Below are positions 45,875-56,199 of a stretch of DNA of 64,000 nt, piece after piece. The stretch is from Dolomedes plantarius (lineage: Eukaryota > Arthropoda > Arachnida > Araneae > Dolomedidae): NCBI GenBank assembly GCA_907164885.2, contig OU015490.1, positions 97,311,104 through 97,375,103 of the forward strand. The letters are read 5' to 3'. How positions within the stretch are numbered: position 1 is the first letter of the stretch; the number at the start of each line of letters is the position of its first letter. The notes beneath the pieces were generated by a model, which was not told the DNA's origin, searched no databases, and saw only the letters and a list, made by a program, of their open reading frames with translations. The position numbers and the translations under genes were made by a program.

Positions 45875-47413
45875 TGCTAAAAAAATTAGGGGAGCAAGCA
45901 AAGAAGTTAAGAAAACCGTGCGAGAAAGCCACGTATTGGCATAAAATGGATAGTACACGTGTATCAATGATCAATACAGAAAAAAAGACTTAAAAAATTT
46001 GTAATTAAGCTTTAATTCTTTGAAAATATGAAAAAAAACATGAAAAGATGATTTAGAGCAACAATTTGGTAACATGTAAACGATAAAAAAAATATTGTTC
46101 AGAAATGATGCAAGATTTTTAATATGGCGTGTGGTCTCCTCGAACAGCTAAGACTGCTGCATACCTGTTTTCCATGGATGCGATGATGTTATAAGACTTT
46201 GGGGAATACTGTTAGACTCTTCAAGAAGTGCAATCTCCAAGTCTCGGAGAGTATAAGGAAGCCTTTGTCTCGCAGCAATGCGTTGTCCGAGCATGTCCTA
46301 AACATGCTCGATTGGATTCAGGTCAGGAGAGCACGCTGGCCTTTCCATACGCTGAATTGTTTCAGCTTCAAGCATGTTCTCCACAAGACGAGCTGTATGC
46401 GGTCTGGCATTATCATGCTTGAAAACAAAGGAATCTCCAATGGCTGCAGCGTAAGGTATGACATGAGGTCTCAGTATCTCGTCTGCATACCTTCGGGCCG
46501 TCAAAGTATCATTCCCAATGATATGCAGGTCCGTACGTCCACCTATACTGACTCCACCCCATACCATAAAACCGGCTCGTATGTATTGGGACCTTTCACG
46601 AACGAATGTGGGGTTATTTCGAGTGTCCCTTTCCCTCCATACCAAAACACGTCGGGTGTCACACTCTAAACTGAATCGGGACTCGTCTGTAAACAGCACT
46701 TGGCTCCAATCATGTTGCTCCCAATCTCGATGTTCAGCAGTCCATCTTCTTCGGGCCGCACGGTGGCGTGGGGTCAACGGAATTTAGACCAATGGCCTAC
46801 GTGCATAGAGACCTTCCTGATGAAGCCTATTACGTACTGTTTGGCTGGACACCCTTCGTCCTATTGCCGAGCAATTGTCTTTGCAGCTGAGTAGCATTGT
46901 CTGTTCTGTTTCGACGAGCTGTTAACAGTATATACCGGTCATCAGTTGCTGTAGTAGCGCGTAGTCGACCTTGCCCTGGTCGACGTCTAATATTCCCTGT
47001 TTCTTGGAATCGATTCTATAGCCTTGCAACGACACTTCTGGCGACTCCAACAGCGTCCGCGACACTAAGTTGTGTTTGCCCGGATTCAAGTGTGCCTATA
47101 ATACGCTATGCTATGGATTCCGGTAAATCACGTTGTTGAGACATTTTCAAGTCACCTATTCTCAAAACGAATAACTGAGCAATCGAATTTCACAGTTAAG
47201 ACAGTGAAACAGACGTTTTTGCAACATCCCGATTTCCGCCCGTATGTTCTTTTTCTGGTTTTTGACGTCATGAACTTTGATTTGCATACGAAGTTTTCTT
47301 CTTCTGTTTCCTGCTAGGCTTTAAATTATGAATGATTTATTTTATGTTACTTATCGGTGTAAGTATTTGCGAAATTTCGTTAAAACCATGTGCTCCCCTA
47401 ATTGTTTTGAGCA

Positions 47414-47416
<3 letters not shown>
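45872..47416 (-). mobile_element. Tc1-like transposon, 1545 bp, inserted within a (TA)n tract
   Basis: The left end CACTGCTAAAAAAATTAGGG (continuing gagca) and the right end '...tgctcccctaattgttttga' then 'gcagtc' are inverted. TA dinucleotides continue on both sides as microsatellite. A degenerate transposase lies on the minus strand. The length is normal for a complete Tc1 element. Confidence 0.93.
46130..47144 (-). pseudogene. Tc1 transposase (DD34E), several disruptions
   Basis: The start is the minus-strand ATG at 47144. Its N-terminal frame is soon broken by a TAG and further shifts. The longest intact part, 46298-46777, carries the catalytic domain: VLFTDESRF (first Asp), FKHDNARPHTA (second Asp) and CSPDLNPIEHV (Glu), with 34 residues between the second Asp and the Glu. 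It ends at a TAG where relatives have Trp (HVWD). The C-terminal frame (DMLGQRIAARQRLP...) resumes after it. All three catalytic residues survive but the gene cannot make a full protein. Plus-strand ORFs here are shadows. Confidence 0.92.

Positions 47417-47459
<43 letters not shown>
47417..47459. repeat. (TA)n tract flanking the Tc1 element (right)
   Basis: It starts directly at the right terminal repeat. Confidence 0.95.
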
Positions 47460-47462
<3 letters not shown>

Positions 47463-48574
47463 CCTTCCGGAAAAAAGACTTGCGAGAGGGGCCGGGCCCA
47501 AGCTCCTCTGGCAAGATTTCCCTTCAGGTGAGAACATTTTACTAAATTTAGAAAAGGATGTTACAATTTAAAGAGTTGAGTATGTCTAAATCTTGATTTC
47601 GATGTCCGCATACTGTCCGTGGAGTATTGCTTTACATATACAATAAACAACATTACTTGAAAACACATTATAAAAAAATGAGAAAATAGCTGCTAATATT
47701 GTTAAGCAATACACAAAATATAACAAAAAAAATTACACAGCATATCAATATTTCTCTTAAAAGTCCTTGGAATATCAATATTACACATGAAACTTCAAAC
47801 TTTAAGAACGTGGAAAAACTATAAAATATTTCAAAATGTAAAGTAAAATGAAAAACTGGAATACAAAAAAAAGTACCTAATATACAACTAATTCAATATT
47901 TTGAAGTGGCAATAATAATACTTCAATATTAAAAAAAATCCAATGACCTTCAAAATGGTAATACAAAATATAATACGTTAATATGAAATACAATATATTA
48001 ATACATAAGTTTAATATATGTATTATAAAAATTGTGTGTGTGTGTGTGTGGCAAAACTATAACCTAGAACACGATAGATTTAGAGAAAAAAATAAGTGGG
48101 TGCGTATAGTGCACGAAACTGAAACTCAAGTTTGGCAGGGCTCAAATGAATTCAATGTATCCATCAATGAATTAGTGAAAAGGAAATGGTATAAAAGCCA
48201 AACCAGATCAAGAGGAAAAAGCAATCTGTTCGCTCATGAATTCCAATGGGCGGCAAACATGCCATAACAGAGAACTGAGAGATGAGAGGACCTTAAGTGG
48301 AAGTCCCGAAGTTAGTTAAGACTCAAGTGGCTTTATTCAAAAATGTATTAAAACGCAAAATATAGAGGAGAAATTTTTCCTTATTGGCGAGTTTCTCTTA
48401 CACTCAACCGGGACCTCATCATGTTTAAATTAATGGGACGACAGGAAAGTGCATAGATAAGGAGAGAATTACGAAAGATTAAAGTATTTGGGTTGTCTCA
48501 TTCATTTTATAATTTAAATTCGGCAGGTGGATTGTAATAATTTGGATGCATGCACAATTTCAGTAGACCTGTTG
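47460..48574. other. No supported gene; (GT)n at 48034-48049
   Basis: A 94-codon ORF at 47983-48267 has no recognised motif. The region lies where the 3' end and 3' LTR of the minus-strand Gypsy relic would be, but no sequence matching the other side of that element was seen, so no LTR is called. Confidence 0.4.
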
Positions 48575-49009
48575 TTATATTGAATTGGACTTATCTATTT
48601 CATAAGTCACTTCAGAGCACTTTTTTAAAATTTTGTAAGGACCAGGATAAGGGGCTGAGAGTTTAAGGGTATTTGGATATGAAAATTCTTCTAAGATTAC
48701 AGTATCACCAGGTTTAAATTTAGTGGGTACAAAGCGAGTATCATACCTAATTTTGTTTTTATTATGATAATCTGTTATCCTTTGTTTTGCTAGTTTTCGA
48801 GCTTCATCCACTGGAGGGTAATTAGTTTGATTTATAGGGGAGTCATAAGGCTGCTTGCCAAACATTAAGTATGCAGAGATAAATTTTGTAACTGAATGGG
48901 CACTATTGTTATATTCAGCAATGACTTGTTCCAAAAAACGTGTCCAAGGAAATTTAGTGGACGAAGAATTGACTTTACATTTTAGCCTACTCACTATTGA
49001 TTGATTCAC
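48575..49009 (-). pseudogene. Gypsy integrase C-terminal part with GPY/F module
   Basis: A 144-codon ORF. The first half (FLEQVIAEYNNSAHSVTKFI) matches the end of the integrase core, where the last catalytic Glu normally lies just upstream. The second half has FKPGDTVILEEFSYP and then YPGPYKILKKCSEVTYEI, the GPY/F module that binds DNA and aids multimerisation. Its upstream end has decayed. Confidence 0.85.
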
Positions 49010-49305
49010 TTGCTCAACTTTTCAATTAATTTGAGGGTGATGTGCTGAAGTCAAAAGGTGTTTAATGTTATAATTTTGAAGGATTCTCCTGAATCGTGAT
49101 GAAGTAAAGGCTGCATTCCTATCCGTTAGAATTTTTCTGGTACCTGACTGTGAAATATTTGTTTAAAGAAATCGGCATAAGATTTTGTTTTGACACTTTT
49201 AGAGGGAAACGCCCACACAAATCTTGTTGCATGGTCTATTGCAATGTGGAGATATTATAGTAATTAAAGCCACCAGCAGTATCAACAGAAATACATTCAA
49301 AAGGT
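49010..49305 (-). pseudogene. Gypsy integrase core, heavily frameshifted
   Basis: The translation retains PFECISVDTAGGFNYY, matching the block around the first catalytic Asp of the integrase core. Stops and frame changes follow. It joins the zinc-binding domain to the C-terminal ORF. Confidence 0.65.
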
Positions 49306-49888
49306 TTATCTGTTAGAGGTACAATTTGCATAAAGTCCAAATATTTTTAATTTTGATTTCTTGTTAAATTGGCCTGTTACACAGTGTTTGACAAACTTTG
49401 CAATATCTTCTGTTATATGAAGCCAATAATACTGAGGGGTAATTAAATTTAGCATTTGTTGTACAACAGGATGGCCAAATTGATCGTGACACTTTTGCAA
49501 CAATTTTAAACGTAGTGAAATAGGAACAACAACATTTTACAGATTTTTTTCTTTTTCCTATGATTACATCATTTATCTCTTGATACTTTGGATCATGAAG
49601 GTTGTCATTTTTCTGCTGGCTTTTAATTTCAACCTGGTCTAATAGATGTACAGTATGTTGAAGATGTTGGGAAACAGGATGCCTTGAAAGCATATCAGCT
49701 ACAACATTTGTGGAGCCTTTTTCGTATTTGATTTCATAATCAAACATACTGAGTTTTAAGGACCAGCGGAATAACCGACCTCTTAGATTTTTTACATTTT
49801 TGAGCCAAACAAGAGCCGCATGGTCAGTATGAATGACAAATTTTTGGGCCATGGAAATAATAGTAGAATTTATCTCAAGCATCCCCAT
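49306..49888 (-). pseudogene. Gypsy RNase H end and integrase zinc-binding domain
   Basis: The upstream frame (49364-49888) has FVIHTDHAALVWLKNVKN, then RLFRWSLKLSMFDYEIKY, then GSTNVVADMLSRHP, the RNase H/connection block of Gypsy pol. An overlapping frame (49306-49503) begins at MLQKCHDQFGHPVVQQML and ends KFVKHC with VTGQ after it. This is the HHCC integrase finger, with the last Cys changed to Gly. A frameshift separates the two. Confidence 0.85.
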
Positions 49889-50323
49889 ATCGGCAAGAAT
49901 TCTAATTCTGTGATAGCATAATTTTGTTCATAATTTCGTAAAGTCCTTGAATGATATGAAACAAGATGTAATATATTAGAGGCATCAGGCTGTTTCAACA
50001 CAGCTCCAACTGCATTTTTTAGGCATCAACATATACATGACAGGGTAATTTTGGATCATATAATTGAAGAACAGGTTTTGAAATTAACACATGTTTTAAT
50101 TTTTCGAATGCATCTTGGCAATATTCTGTCCAATTCCATTTAAAATTTTTTTCCAAAGTCTATTTAATGGATAAGGAATCTGAGCATACTTAGGAATAAA
50201 TTTATTATACAAATTGATTGATCCTAAAAAACATTGCAACTCCTTTATGTTCTTAGGAGGTTGTAACTTCTGAATACTATCAATGTTGGTATTATCTGAA
50301 GTAATTTTTCCTTGTTGAACTTC
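49889..50323 (-). pseudogene. Gypsy pol linker (RT thumb to RNase H), decayed
   Basis: Fragments such as LQPPKNIKELQCFLGSIN and YNKFIPKYAQI identify the RT-RNase H tether of Gypsy elements. They are scattered across frames and interrupted by stops. Confidence 0.7.
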
Positions 50324-50809
50324 CTAACCAAGAAAATTAATTTTGTCTTTGTCGAACACACATTTAGATAATTTAAGTTTAATGTTTTCTTTCTTACAGA
50401 TTTCAAAAATTTGTTGCAAGTGTTGCCAATGTTCCTCTTCAGATGAATAAAAAATAATAATATCATCGAAATAGTTACAAGCAAATTTAATCTTATATTT
50501 AGAAAAAATTCTACGAATGGTTCTTTTAAAGATTCCTAGGGCATTTTTTAAGCCAAAAGGTAGACGAAGCCATTCAAATAATCCAAAGCTTGTTGCAAAG
50601 GCAAGTTTTTCAATATCCTGAGGGTGAATGGGGATATGCCAGTAGCCTGAATTTAAATCTAGTGTTGAAAATATTTTAGCTTGACTTAATTTATCTAATA
50701 GGCAATATATTCGGGGTAAAGGCTCAGCATCTGTTTTGCCAATTGCATTTAATTTTCTGAAATCTATACACAATCTTGTACGCTTGCCTTCGTCACGCTT
50801 AAATATCAA
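50324..50809 (-). pseudogene. Gypsy reverse transcriptase, main fragment
   Basis: A 161-codon ORF. RLCIDFRKLNAIGK, then STLDLNSGYWHIPIHPQD (with the first catalytic Asp), then FGLFEWLRLPFGLKNA, then NYFDDIIIF, the YxDD catalytic motif, are in normal order and intact. It starts where the Transib insertion cut the gene; the missing upstream residues are found at 53322-54089. It stops at a TAG after KINFLG, where the frame would normally continue. Confidence 0.93.
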
Positions 50810-51442
50810 GGCGACGCACAGTGATTCACCTAATACAAACTAGGTGGACAAAAGTCAATTCAAAGAATCGATTAATTGATGATCCCATGACAATAACAAT
50901 ACCCCATTGGTCACAATTTGTGGTAATAATTATGTCAAACATTTCAGAGCGATGAGTCATAAGTGGTTAAAGTGAAGTGATAAGGTAATTCGACTGATGC
51001 AAACAATTTAGTTGCAATTTTGCAGTGCTTTCAATTACATCTAACAAGATTTGAAAGGAAGAATATTACTATTGCTGTGATGGATTTTACTTTAGAACGT
51101 AATTACTTTCTTATTTAATTTAAAATTTGATTCAAATGAGAGATAATATGTGCTATAATAGGTTTTAAAAAACTACGAAAAAATTGTAATTTTTGTTTCG
51201 TTTTTAATTTTTCATCGTATACAGTTTTTTTGTATCCACATGTATCCAGGCTAATTTTTTAATATTGTATAGCGACAATTCTAATCTGTACAATGATATA
51301 AAATTGAGTACCATACCTTTCCCCTTTTTTTTAAATTTATTTTTTTTCAGATCGTGTATGCTGTCTTTCAAACATGGAGTTTTTTTAAGAATAGCGGAAA
51401 CATAATATAGAAGAACGAAATTCTCGTCTAATAGTCTTTATT

Positions 51443-52286
51443 ATGCGAAAATTTAGTGTTACGGATGTGACTCCTGATTTCCAGAGGGATTTACAGTTAA
51501 AAATTTCAAGTCTTTCGTCAAAATTCTCTGAAAAGTGGGCTGTAGCCAATATGATGATGGACCGTTTTTTAAATAAAAATAAAAGTTGGTTAGAGGGTGC
51601 AGATATAGAATTTAACATAAGTAAACATGAACCGTGTGCTTCCTTGTCATCTGGAGGAAGTCGGCCTCAAGGTCGGCCTAAAAAGAACTGACCATTCGTC
51701 TTTCAAAACCAAAAACGTAGGGTTGAAGAGTTAGTGCGATCGCGATGTGCCAGAGAGTTGACCACAGTTGCTGAAGTACCAAATCGTTTGTCGGGTCGCA
51801 GAAACGTAGCTACTTTGATTATAAAAAGTTTGGAATCTTCAGAAAAAAGGAAATCTGGTGATGTTATATTTGTGGTGGCAGACAGTTGAACAGTGACGAG
51901 GCATTAGCTTATTACGTAAACTCTAAATGCCCCAGTCAGTCTTATAAACAGTCGCGAAAGTGGTCATTGAAAGCGGGCCATAAAGTGTTCCCATCTAATC
52001 ATAGTCTATGTAAGTCCAAAAAGTTGTGTTACCCTTCAGATGAACGAATACATATTTGCTGAATATACTTTCGGTAAGGTCCGATCCTGTAATCAACTCA
52101 CTCAAAGAAGTTCCTAGAAAGAGAACCGAGAAATTACAGGTGGAAGTTCTGAATTTAATTGACCTGCCTTCTATACCAACACATCAGGTAGCAAGTGATG
52201 TTCATCCGTGTGACGATGAAGGTTACTTACTACCTGTTTCGTCTGATTGTGAGATAGATAATGAATCATATGATGATAATTATTAG
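51443..52286 (+). pseudogene. Transib-like transposase ends, catalytic core deleted
   Basis: Block 1 (51443-51890) begins MRKFSVTDVTPDFQRDLQL, has one TGA at 51689 and includes GRPKKN and later LSGRRNVATLIIKSLESS. A +1 shift leads to block 2, which reads SDEALAYYVNSKCPSQSY and then FPSNHSLCKSKKLCYPSDER, ending at a TGA near 52059. Block 3 (52056-52286) reads NILSVRSDPVINSLKEVPRK and ends in an acidic tail. From memory of invertebrate Transib/RAG1-like proteins, blocks 1-2 resemble their N-terminal region and block 3 the segment after the catalytic Glu. The DDE core would then have been lost between 2 and 3. The assignment is inference supported by the termini. Confidence 0.6.
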
Positions 52287-52452
52287 TCTTCAGTATTATT
52301 TGCTAATTAAATTTCCTGTTGTTTATTTCTATAATGTAAATTATAAATAGTATTAGTAAATTTTATTGTATAATTTATGTTGCGTTAATTTACGTACATA
52401 ATTTTCAAACAATAGCGAATTTTTTTAAATACATTTTTTATTCCATACTTAA

Positions 52453-53157
52453 GGGGGTCCAGGAGACAAAATTCTTCAAATTTTGGAAAAAAAATTTATT
52501 GCATTAAAAAATTTTCTGTTCTTTTCCACTTAAAATGACGCTTAAATCATGATTCTATCTTAATTAGAACAGAAGATATTATTTTTTTGTTTTGCAACAT
52601 TCTAATAGCAGCCGAACTTTGTTTAAACCTTTAAATGCGTTTTGCTGCATGATGGGATTTTTCCCCATTTCTCGTCTTTAAATTGTTATAAGTCAGGAAC
52701 CGTTAAAGATAAATGGTTCAAACTTCGAACATGTCTTTTTCAATTATTTTACTTTAATTTTGATTCAGAAAATTTGAAAAAAATATGAAAAAATACTTTT
52801 TTAAATATAATTTTTTTAAAAATCAGTTATATAATATTTTTTTTTTTAATTTTTACTCTGAATATTTTAATTTTTTTAAATTTAATATTTTAAATTATGC
52901 TGAATCAAGATTAAACCTTATATATTTCTGTTTAATTAAATGAAAAAATTTTGAAATTCGACAAATAATATTTCGAGTTATAATGATTTTAAATTACCCC
53001 CCCCCCTTTTTTTAAATTTAAAATTTAAATTTTTTTTAAAACTTTACGAGAAATTTTATGATTTGATTTTGTTTACAAAGTATATGGTTAACCATGACAA
53101 AAAATTTAAAATTTTAACTCAATAAATAATTTTTTTTTAAATGTGTCCTGGACCGCC
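52453..53157. mobile_element. TTAA-flanked MITE inside the Transib element (Kolobok-like?)
   Basis: The left end GGGGGTCCAGGAGACA and the right end '...tgtcctggaccgcc' are inverted. The flanks are TTAA (52449-52452) and TTAT (53158-53161), consistent with a TTAA duplication and one later change. The interior is A+T-rich and non-coding. The assignment to Kolobok rather than piggyBac is a guess from the GGGGGTCC-type ends. Confidence 0.6.
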
Positions 53158-53258
53158 TTATGTTTTTTATTATAAATATTCCCCAAGCTTCTAAATTATC
53201 AAAAAATGCTTAATTATTTAATAAAACAACAAAATATTATTCATCATAACCAGAGCAA

Positions 53259-54089
53259 TCAAATCGTAGAATAAAATGTTTTTGTCCACCTAGCTTGTAT
53301 TAGGCGAATCACTGTGCGACGGGCCGAGTATGGGCTGCTACAGTCTCTTATAATACCTGCTTGCAACAATTTCTCAAATTGGTTTTTGATTTCCTCTTCT
53401 TCTTTAGGAGAAGTATGATAAGGTCTTAAGCACACAGGAAGCTCGGACGTAAGTCTAATACGCTGGGGTTCTACCCTAATTAAACCTATATCATATTTGT
53501 CCTTAGACAATATATGCGAGTAGTTATGCAACAAAGAATTGAGTTCACCATTCTCTCTATTGACAGTCTGGAAATTTTCAGAATTGTTTTCAGATGTCAG
53601 AGGAATGTGAACGAACTCAGTACATACATTGTTTAAATTTTGATTTTCATAATTTAAGATATTTTTTTCACATTTTACTCTTTCTACATAAGCATTTACA
53701 TTTTGACATTCAATTGGTTTAGGATTCAAATATTTGGACACATTATTATTATCATGAAATGACATTGGTGTACACACAAACATTTTATTACGTGGAATTA
53801 TTTGACCATTTTGATAGATTTGAATAGAATTACAATCAATATTTAATTGAAATTCTCCCCATTCTGGTAATCCCAGGACTATATTATAAGGTAAATCACT
53901 ATCTATAACATACATTTTTACATTTTTAGTCACATTTCCTATGCATAAGTTAATTAAACATGATCTCTTTAACTGGAGAAGGCCTTTTGCTTGTTTTACT
54001 AAAAATCTTTCAGACGTATGTGTTTTTAGTCTATGTTGGGCTGTCAAATCCGAGGGGATGATAGACAAGGAGCTGCCAGTATCTATCAC
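53259..54089 (-). pseudogene. Gypsy protease and start of reverse transcriptase
   Basis: A 276-codon ORF whose last ~21 codons read into the Transib end. It opens MIDTGSSLSIIPSDL, the active-site DTGS of a retropepsin-type aspartic protease. It continues NIVLGLPEWGEFQLNID, the second conserved protease block. After a linker come PYHTSPKEEEEIKNQFEKLL and GIIRDCSSPYSAR, the first RT block. Gypsy sequence ends at the CGACG at 53317-53321. Upstream of 54089 the frame is broken. Confidence 0.92.
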
Positions 54090-54229
54090 ACAAGGAATTG
54101 GTCTCTTATTTATGTATCTGGATACGTTTAATTGTCAAATCCGGTTGTCATCAATAAGGTTAGGGATCTGACTCTCAGTGTTTTACTTTACTTGAGGAGC
54201 CGTAGGATTATTAATTGCATTTCGAAAGG

Positions 54230-54514
54230 GGCACGTCTGCACCCAATGATATACATTCAGTATTCCTCTCCCTGTACATTGTCTACATGGAGATGTGGAC
54301 AGTTGAGTTTCGGAGTGGACATTGTTATATTGAGGTCTTGGTGTTTGAAATCTTGGATATGTGTTGTTGAAATTATTTGGACTGCTACTGTTGAAATTTC
54401 AATAGTATGGTGGTCGTTGAAATCCAGGTTTAAAATTATATCTGTCATTTTATTGAGTTCTAGGACTGAAAAATTTTTTTGTTTGTTAAGGTCTGCGACT
54501 GTTAGATTCAGCAT
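54230..54514 (-). pseudogene. Gypsy gag C-terminus with altered zinc knuckle
   Basis: An 85-codon ORF (54257-54514) continues gag in a shifted frame, with ISTVAVQIIS-like low-complexity sequence. In another frame, 54232-54290 encodes CRQCTGRGILNVYHWVQTC. This fits a CX2CX4HX4C zinc knuckle only if five residues (ILNVY) are treated as an insertion. It may be a small duplication or a coincidence. Confidence 0.55.
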
Positions 54515-55043
54515 GTGTCTCTTGACTTTTAAGCAGTTTAGAAATTAAAGTGAGCCACGCTGTTGGGGTAGCAGGAGGACTAAGCGCCATCAACTGCTGA
54601 AGATTTGGAGGAAGACCGTCAGTTAAACCCTCCATTAATAGGCTGTTTAATAATCCCAGCTTTCGACCTATCTCCATTTTCTTATGGAAATAATCAGTAA
54701 TACCTTTAGCATCCTGCAATTTGACAATTGTGAACTCGCTGAATGAGACTACATTGATTTCTATGAAATTCTCCCTCAAAATTAAACACAATTCTTCCCA
54801 ATTTTGAATATCTAAACAAGAATTAGTAAAAACAGTAAGTGCTTTCCCCTTTAAATATTTATTTAAGTTATTTATTTTCCATTCATCATTTTTACTACTT
54901 TCCTGACACTTTCGGTTAAAATAGTTGAGCCATGAATCCACATTCATTCCAACTTCAGCATCAAAACCAATAATGTGATGTTCAGAAGTACTATCCATTT
55001 TAAATTCATTACTGGTGCTGGCGGCTACTAATTTAGGTTCCAT
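54486..55043 (-). pseudogene. Gypsy gag, capsid-like part
   Basis: A 185-codon ORF. VDSWLNYFNRKCQESSKND, then LNKYLKGKALTVFTNS, then GITDYFHKKMEIGRKLG, then LTDGLPPNLQQLM match the layout of the retrotransposon gag domain (capsid region). This domain multimerises to form particles. The start is an ATG at 55043 with no better upstream start visible; a shifted frame follows at its 3' end. Confidence 0.85.
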
Positions 55044-55809
55044 TGAAGTACTTTTATCTATTACATTTGGTATTTCGACATTGGTAGGGGGTATTACATT
55101 ACTAGTTCTAGTAATTACTTATTTAGGCTCGATTGGAAGACTTATCGGTTACATTTGATAATAATGCGCTGTACATCACGTAGTCGAGGAGAGGATTCTT
55201 AGTGCAAGAACAGCACATCACGGGAATTCAAGAACTTTGTTAGTCTTTGGCCACTGAGGAACTCTTGGGGAGAGGCATTGAAGGGACGTACAGAACAGAG
55301 ATGCGACGCATATTAATTTATTCCGGATTATTCTGCAGACAAATACTATTCAGCAAAACACAGTACCTTTACAACTGGACATCTACAATCGCAACGCCAC
55401 CGGTCCCTTCCGGGCACATTCAGAAGGCAGATTTTACATCGTTATATCGGACAACAGCGGAGCAGCGCGAAAACTGGACAAGGTAAATAAGAGAGGCGAG
55501 GGAGCAGGGCTAGGAAGACACCAGGACAAGTCATATACAGACAGTAAAAAGCACGCCGTAAACTTTTGCAGAAGGTTATAAAGTGTAGGGGTGCTGACCG
55601 TGGGGAAATCTTTTAACTGGCAAGAATTGGGCATCTGACTTGATTACATATGGGTCGCATGATGTTTCGCATGATGTTCCGAAAAGCGCACCGTGGCGAA
55701 AACAACACGTGGTGCTGATTCATGTTTAAAAATATATTTAATGCGCATGCACTAAGGGGTAATCTGGATAGTTAGTTTGTTAGTTCCTAGGTCGCGATTA
55801 GAAGGAAGG
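55044..55809. other. Region upstream of Gypsy gag; LTR/leader not identified
   Basis: 55200-55650 is richer in G+C than its surroundings, as an LTR or leader would be. No copy was found on the other side of the element (47460-48570), so no LTR is called. ORFs at 55247-55634 show no motif. Confidence 0.35.
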
Positions 55810-55938
55810 GACTATTCATGACTTGTATAATCCAATTGCAAGGTGAATCAGGTGGTATTACATGAAAAGGTGATCTTGCGCCGTATTAATAAAGCTTTTC
55901 ATGATGTTTCTTAATGTTTCCATTATTTTGATACCCAC

Positions 55939-55941
<3 letters not shown>
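55810..55941 (-). mobile_element. Tc1-like family T2, terminal fragment
   Basis: On the minus strand it begins CAGGTGGGTATCAAAATAAT and continues through 'gtaataccacctgattcacc', matching the left end of the copy at 59662. It abuts the (TA)n at 55942. Confidence 0.8.

Positions 55942-56011
<70 letters not shown>
55942..56011. repeat. (TA)n tract between two Tc1 fragments
   Basis: About 35 dinucleotides, starting directly at the terminal repeat of the T2 fragment. Confidence 0.95.
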
Positions 56012-56013
<2 letters not shown>

Positions 56014-56141
56014 TGCGGATTGAGCTCTTGGGTCATTTTGGGTGCAGTTGTTTTCTTTTTTCCTGTCGCAATCCGCTTCAATACGTTGTCCGTCTATTTC
56101 ACTCACCTCTCCCTTTGGTCCTCTTATTTGGTCCTCTTTGG

Positions 56142-56142
<1 letters not shown>
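56012..56142 (+). mobile_element. Tc1-like family T2, internal fragment
   Basis: 'gggtgcagttgttttctttt' with the following 'tcgcaatccgcttcaatac' matches about 60430-60480 in the longer T2 copy. A second (AT)n-(GT)n tract follows at 56143-56199. Confidence 0.6.
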
Positions 56143-56189
<47 letters not shown>

Positions 56190-56199
56190 ATATATATGT
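56143..56199. repeat. (AT)n-(GT)n compound microsatellite
   Basis: About 16 AT dinucleotides are followed by gtgtgtgtgtgtgt and more AT. The flanking ORFs are artefacts of the repeat. Confidence 0.9.

Larger units (their letters stand above)
50817..53316 (+). mobile_element. Transib-type DNA transposon with RSS-like termini, 2500 bp
   Basis: Left end: CACAGTG (50817-50823), a 24-bp spacer, then ACAAAAGTC. Right end, read inward on the minus strand: CACAGTG (53316-53310), a 24-bp spacer, then ACAAAAACA. The spacers themselves match (attcRcctaatacaaRctag and gtgg). The flanks are CGACG on both sides (50812-50816 and 53317-53321). A CACWRTG-type heptamer plus 5-bp CGNCG-type duplications are the known hallmarks of Transib, the lineage related to RAG1 and V(D)J signals. 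It is inserted in the reverse transcriptase of the Gypsy relic, whose reading frame is restored if the element and one CGACG are ignored. Confidence 0.85.
48575..55043 (-). mobile_element. Ty3/Gypsy retrotransposon relic, split by a Transib element
   Basis: On the minus strand, domains run in Gypsy order: gag, protease, reverse transcriptase, RNase H, integrase with its zinc-binding N-terminus and GPY/F-type C-terminus. Integrase lying after RNase H assigns it to Ty3/Gypsy rather than Ty1/Copia. Without the 2.5-kb Transib insert it is about 4 kb of coding remnants with many stops and frameshifts. No LTR pair, primer-binding site or envelope gene was found. It is a dead, truncated copy. Confidence 0.93.

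Noticed and set aside
46199..46669. 156-codon plus-strand ORF
   Set aside because: It is antisense to the DD34E catalytic domain of the Tc1 transposase on the minus strand.
47460..48570. 3' LTR of the Gypsy relic
   Set aside because: No sequence here matches the region upstream of gag (55044-55800), so an LTR pair cannot be claimed.
54132..54548. 138-codon plus-strand ORF
   Set aside because: It is antisense to the Gypsy gag/protease junction and lacks any motif.
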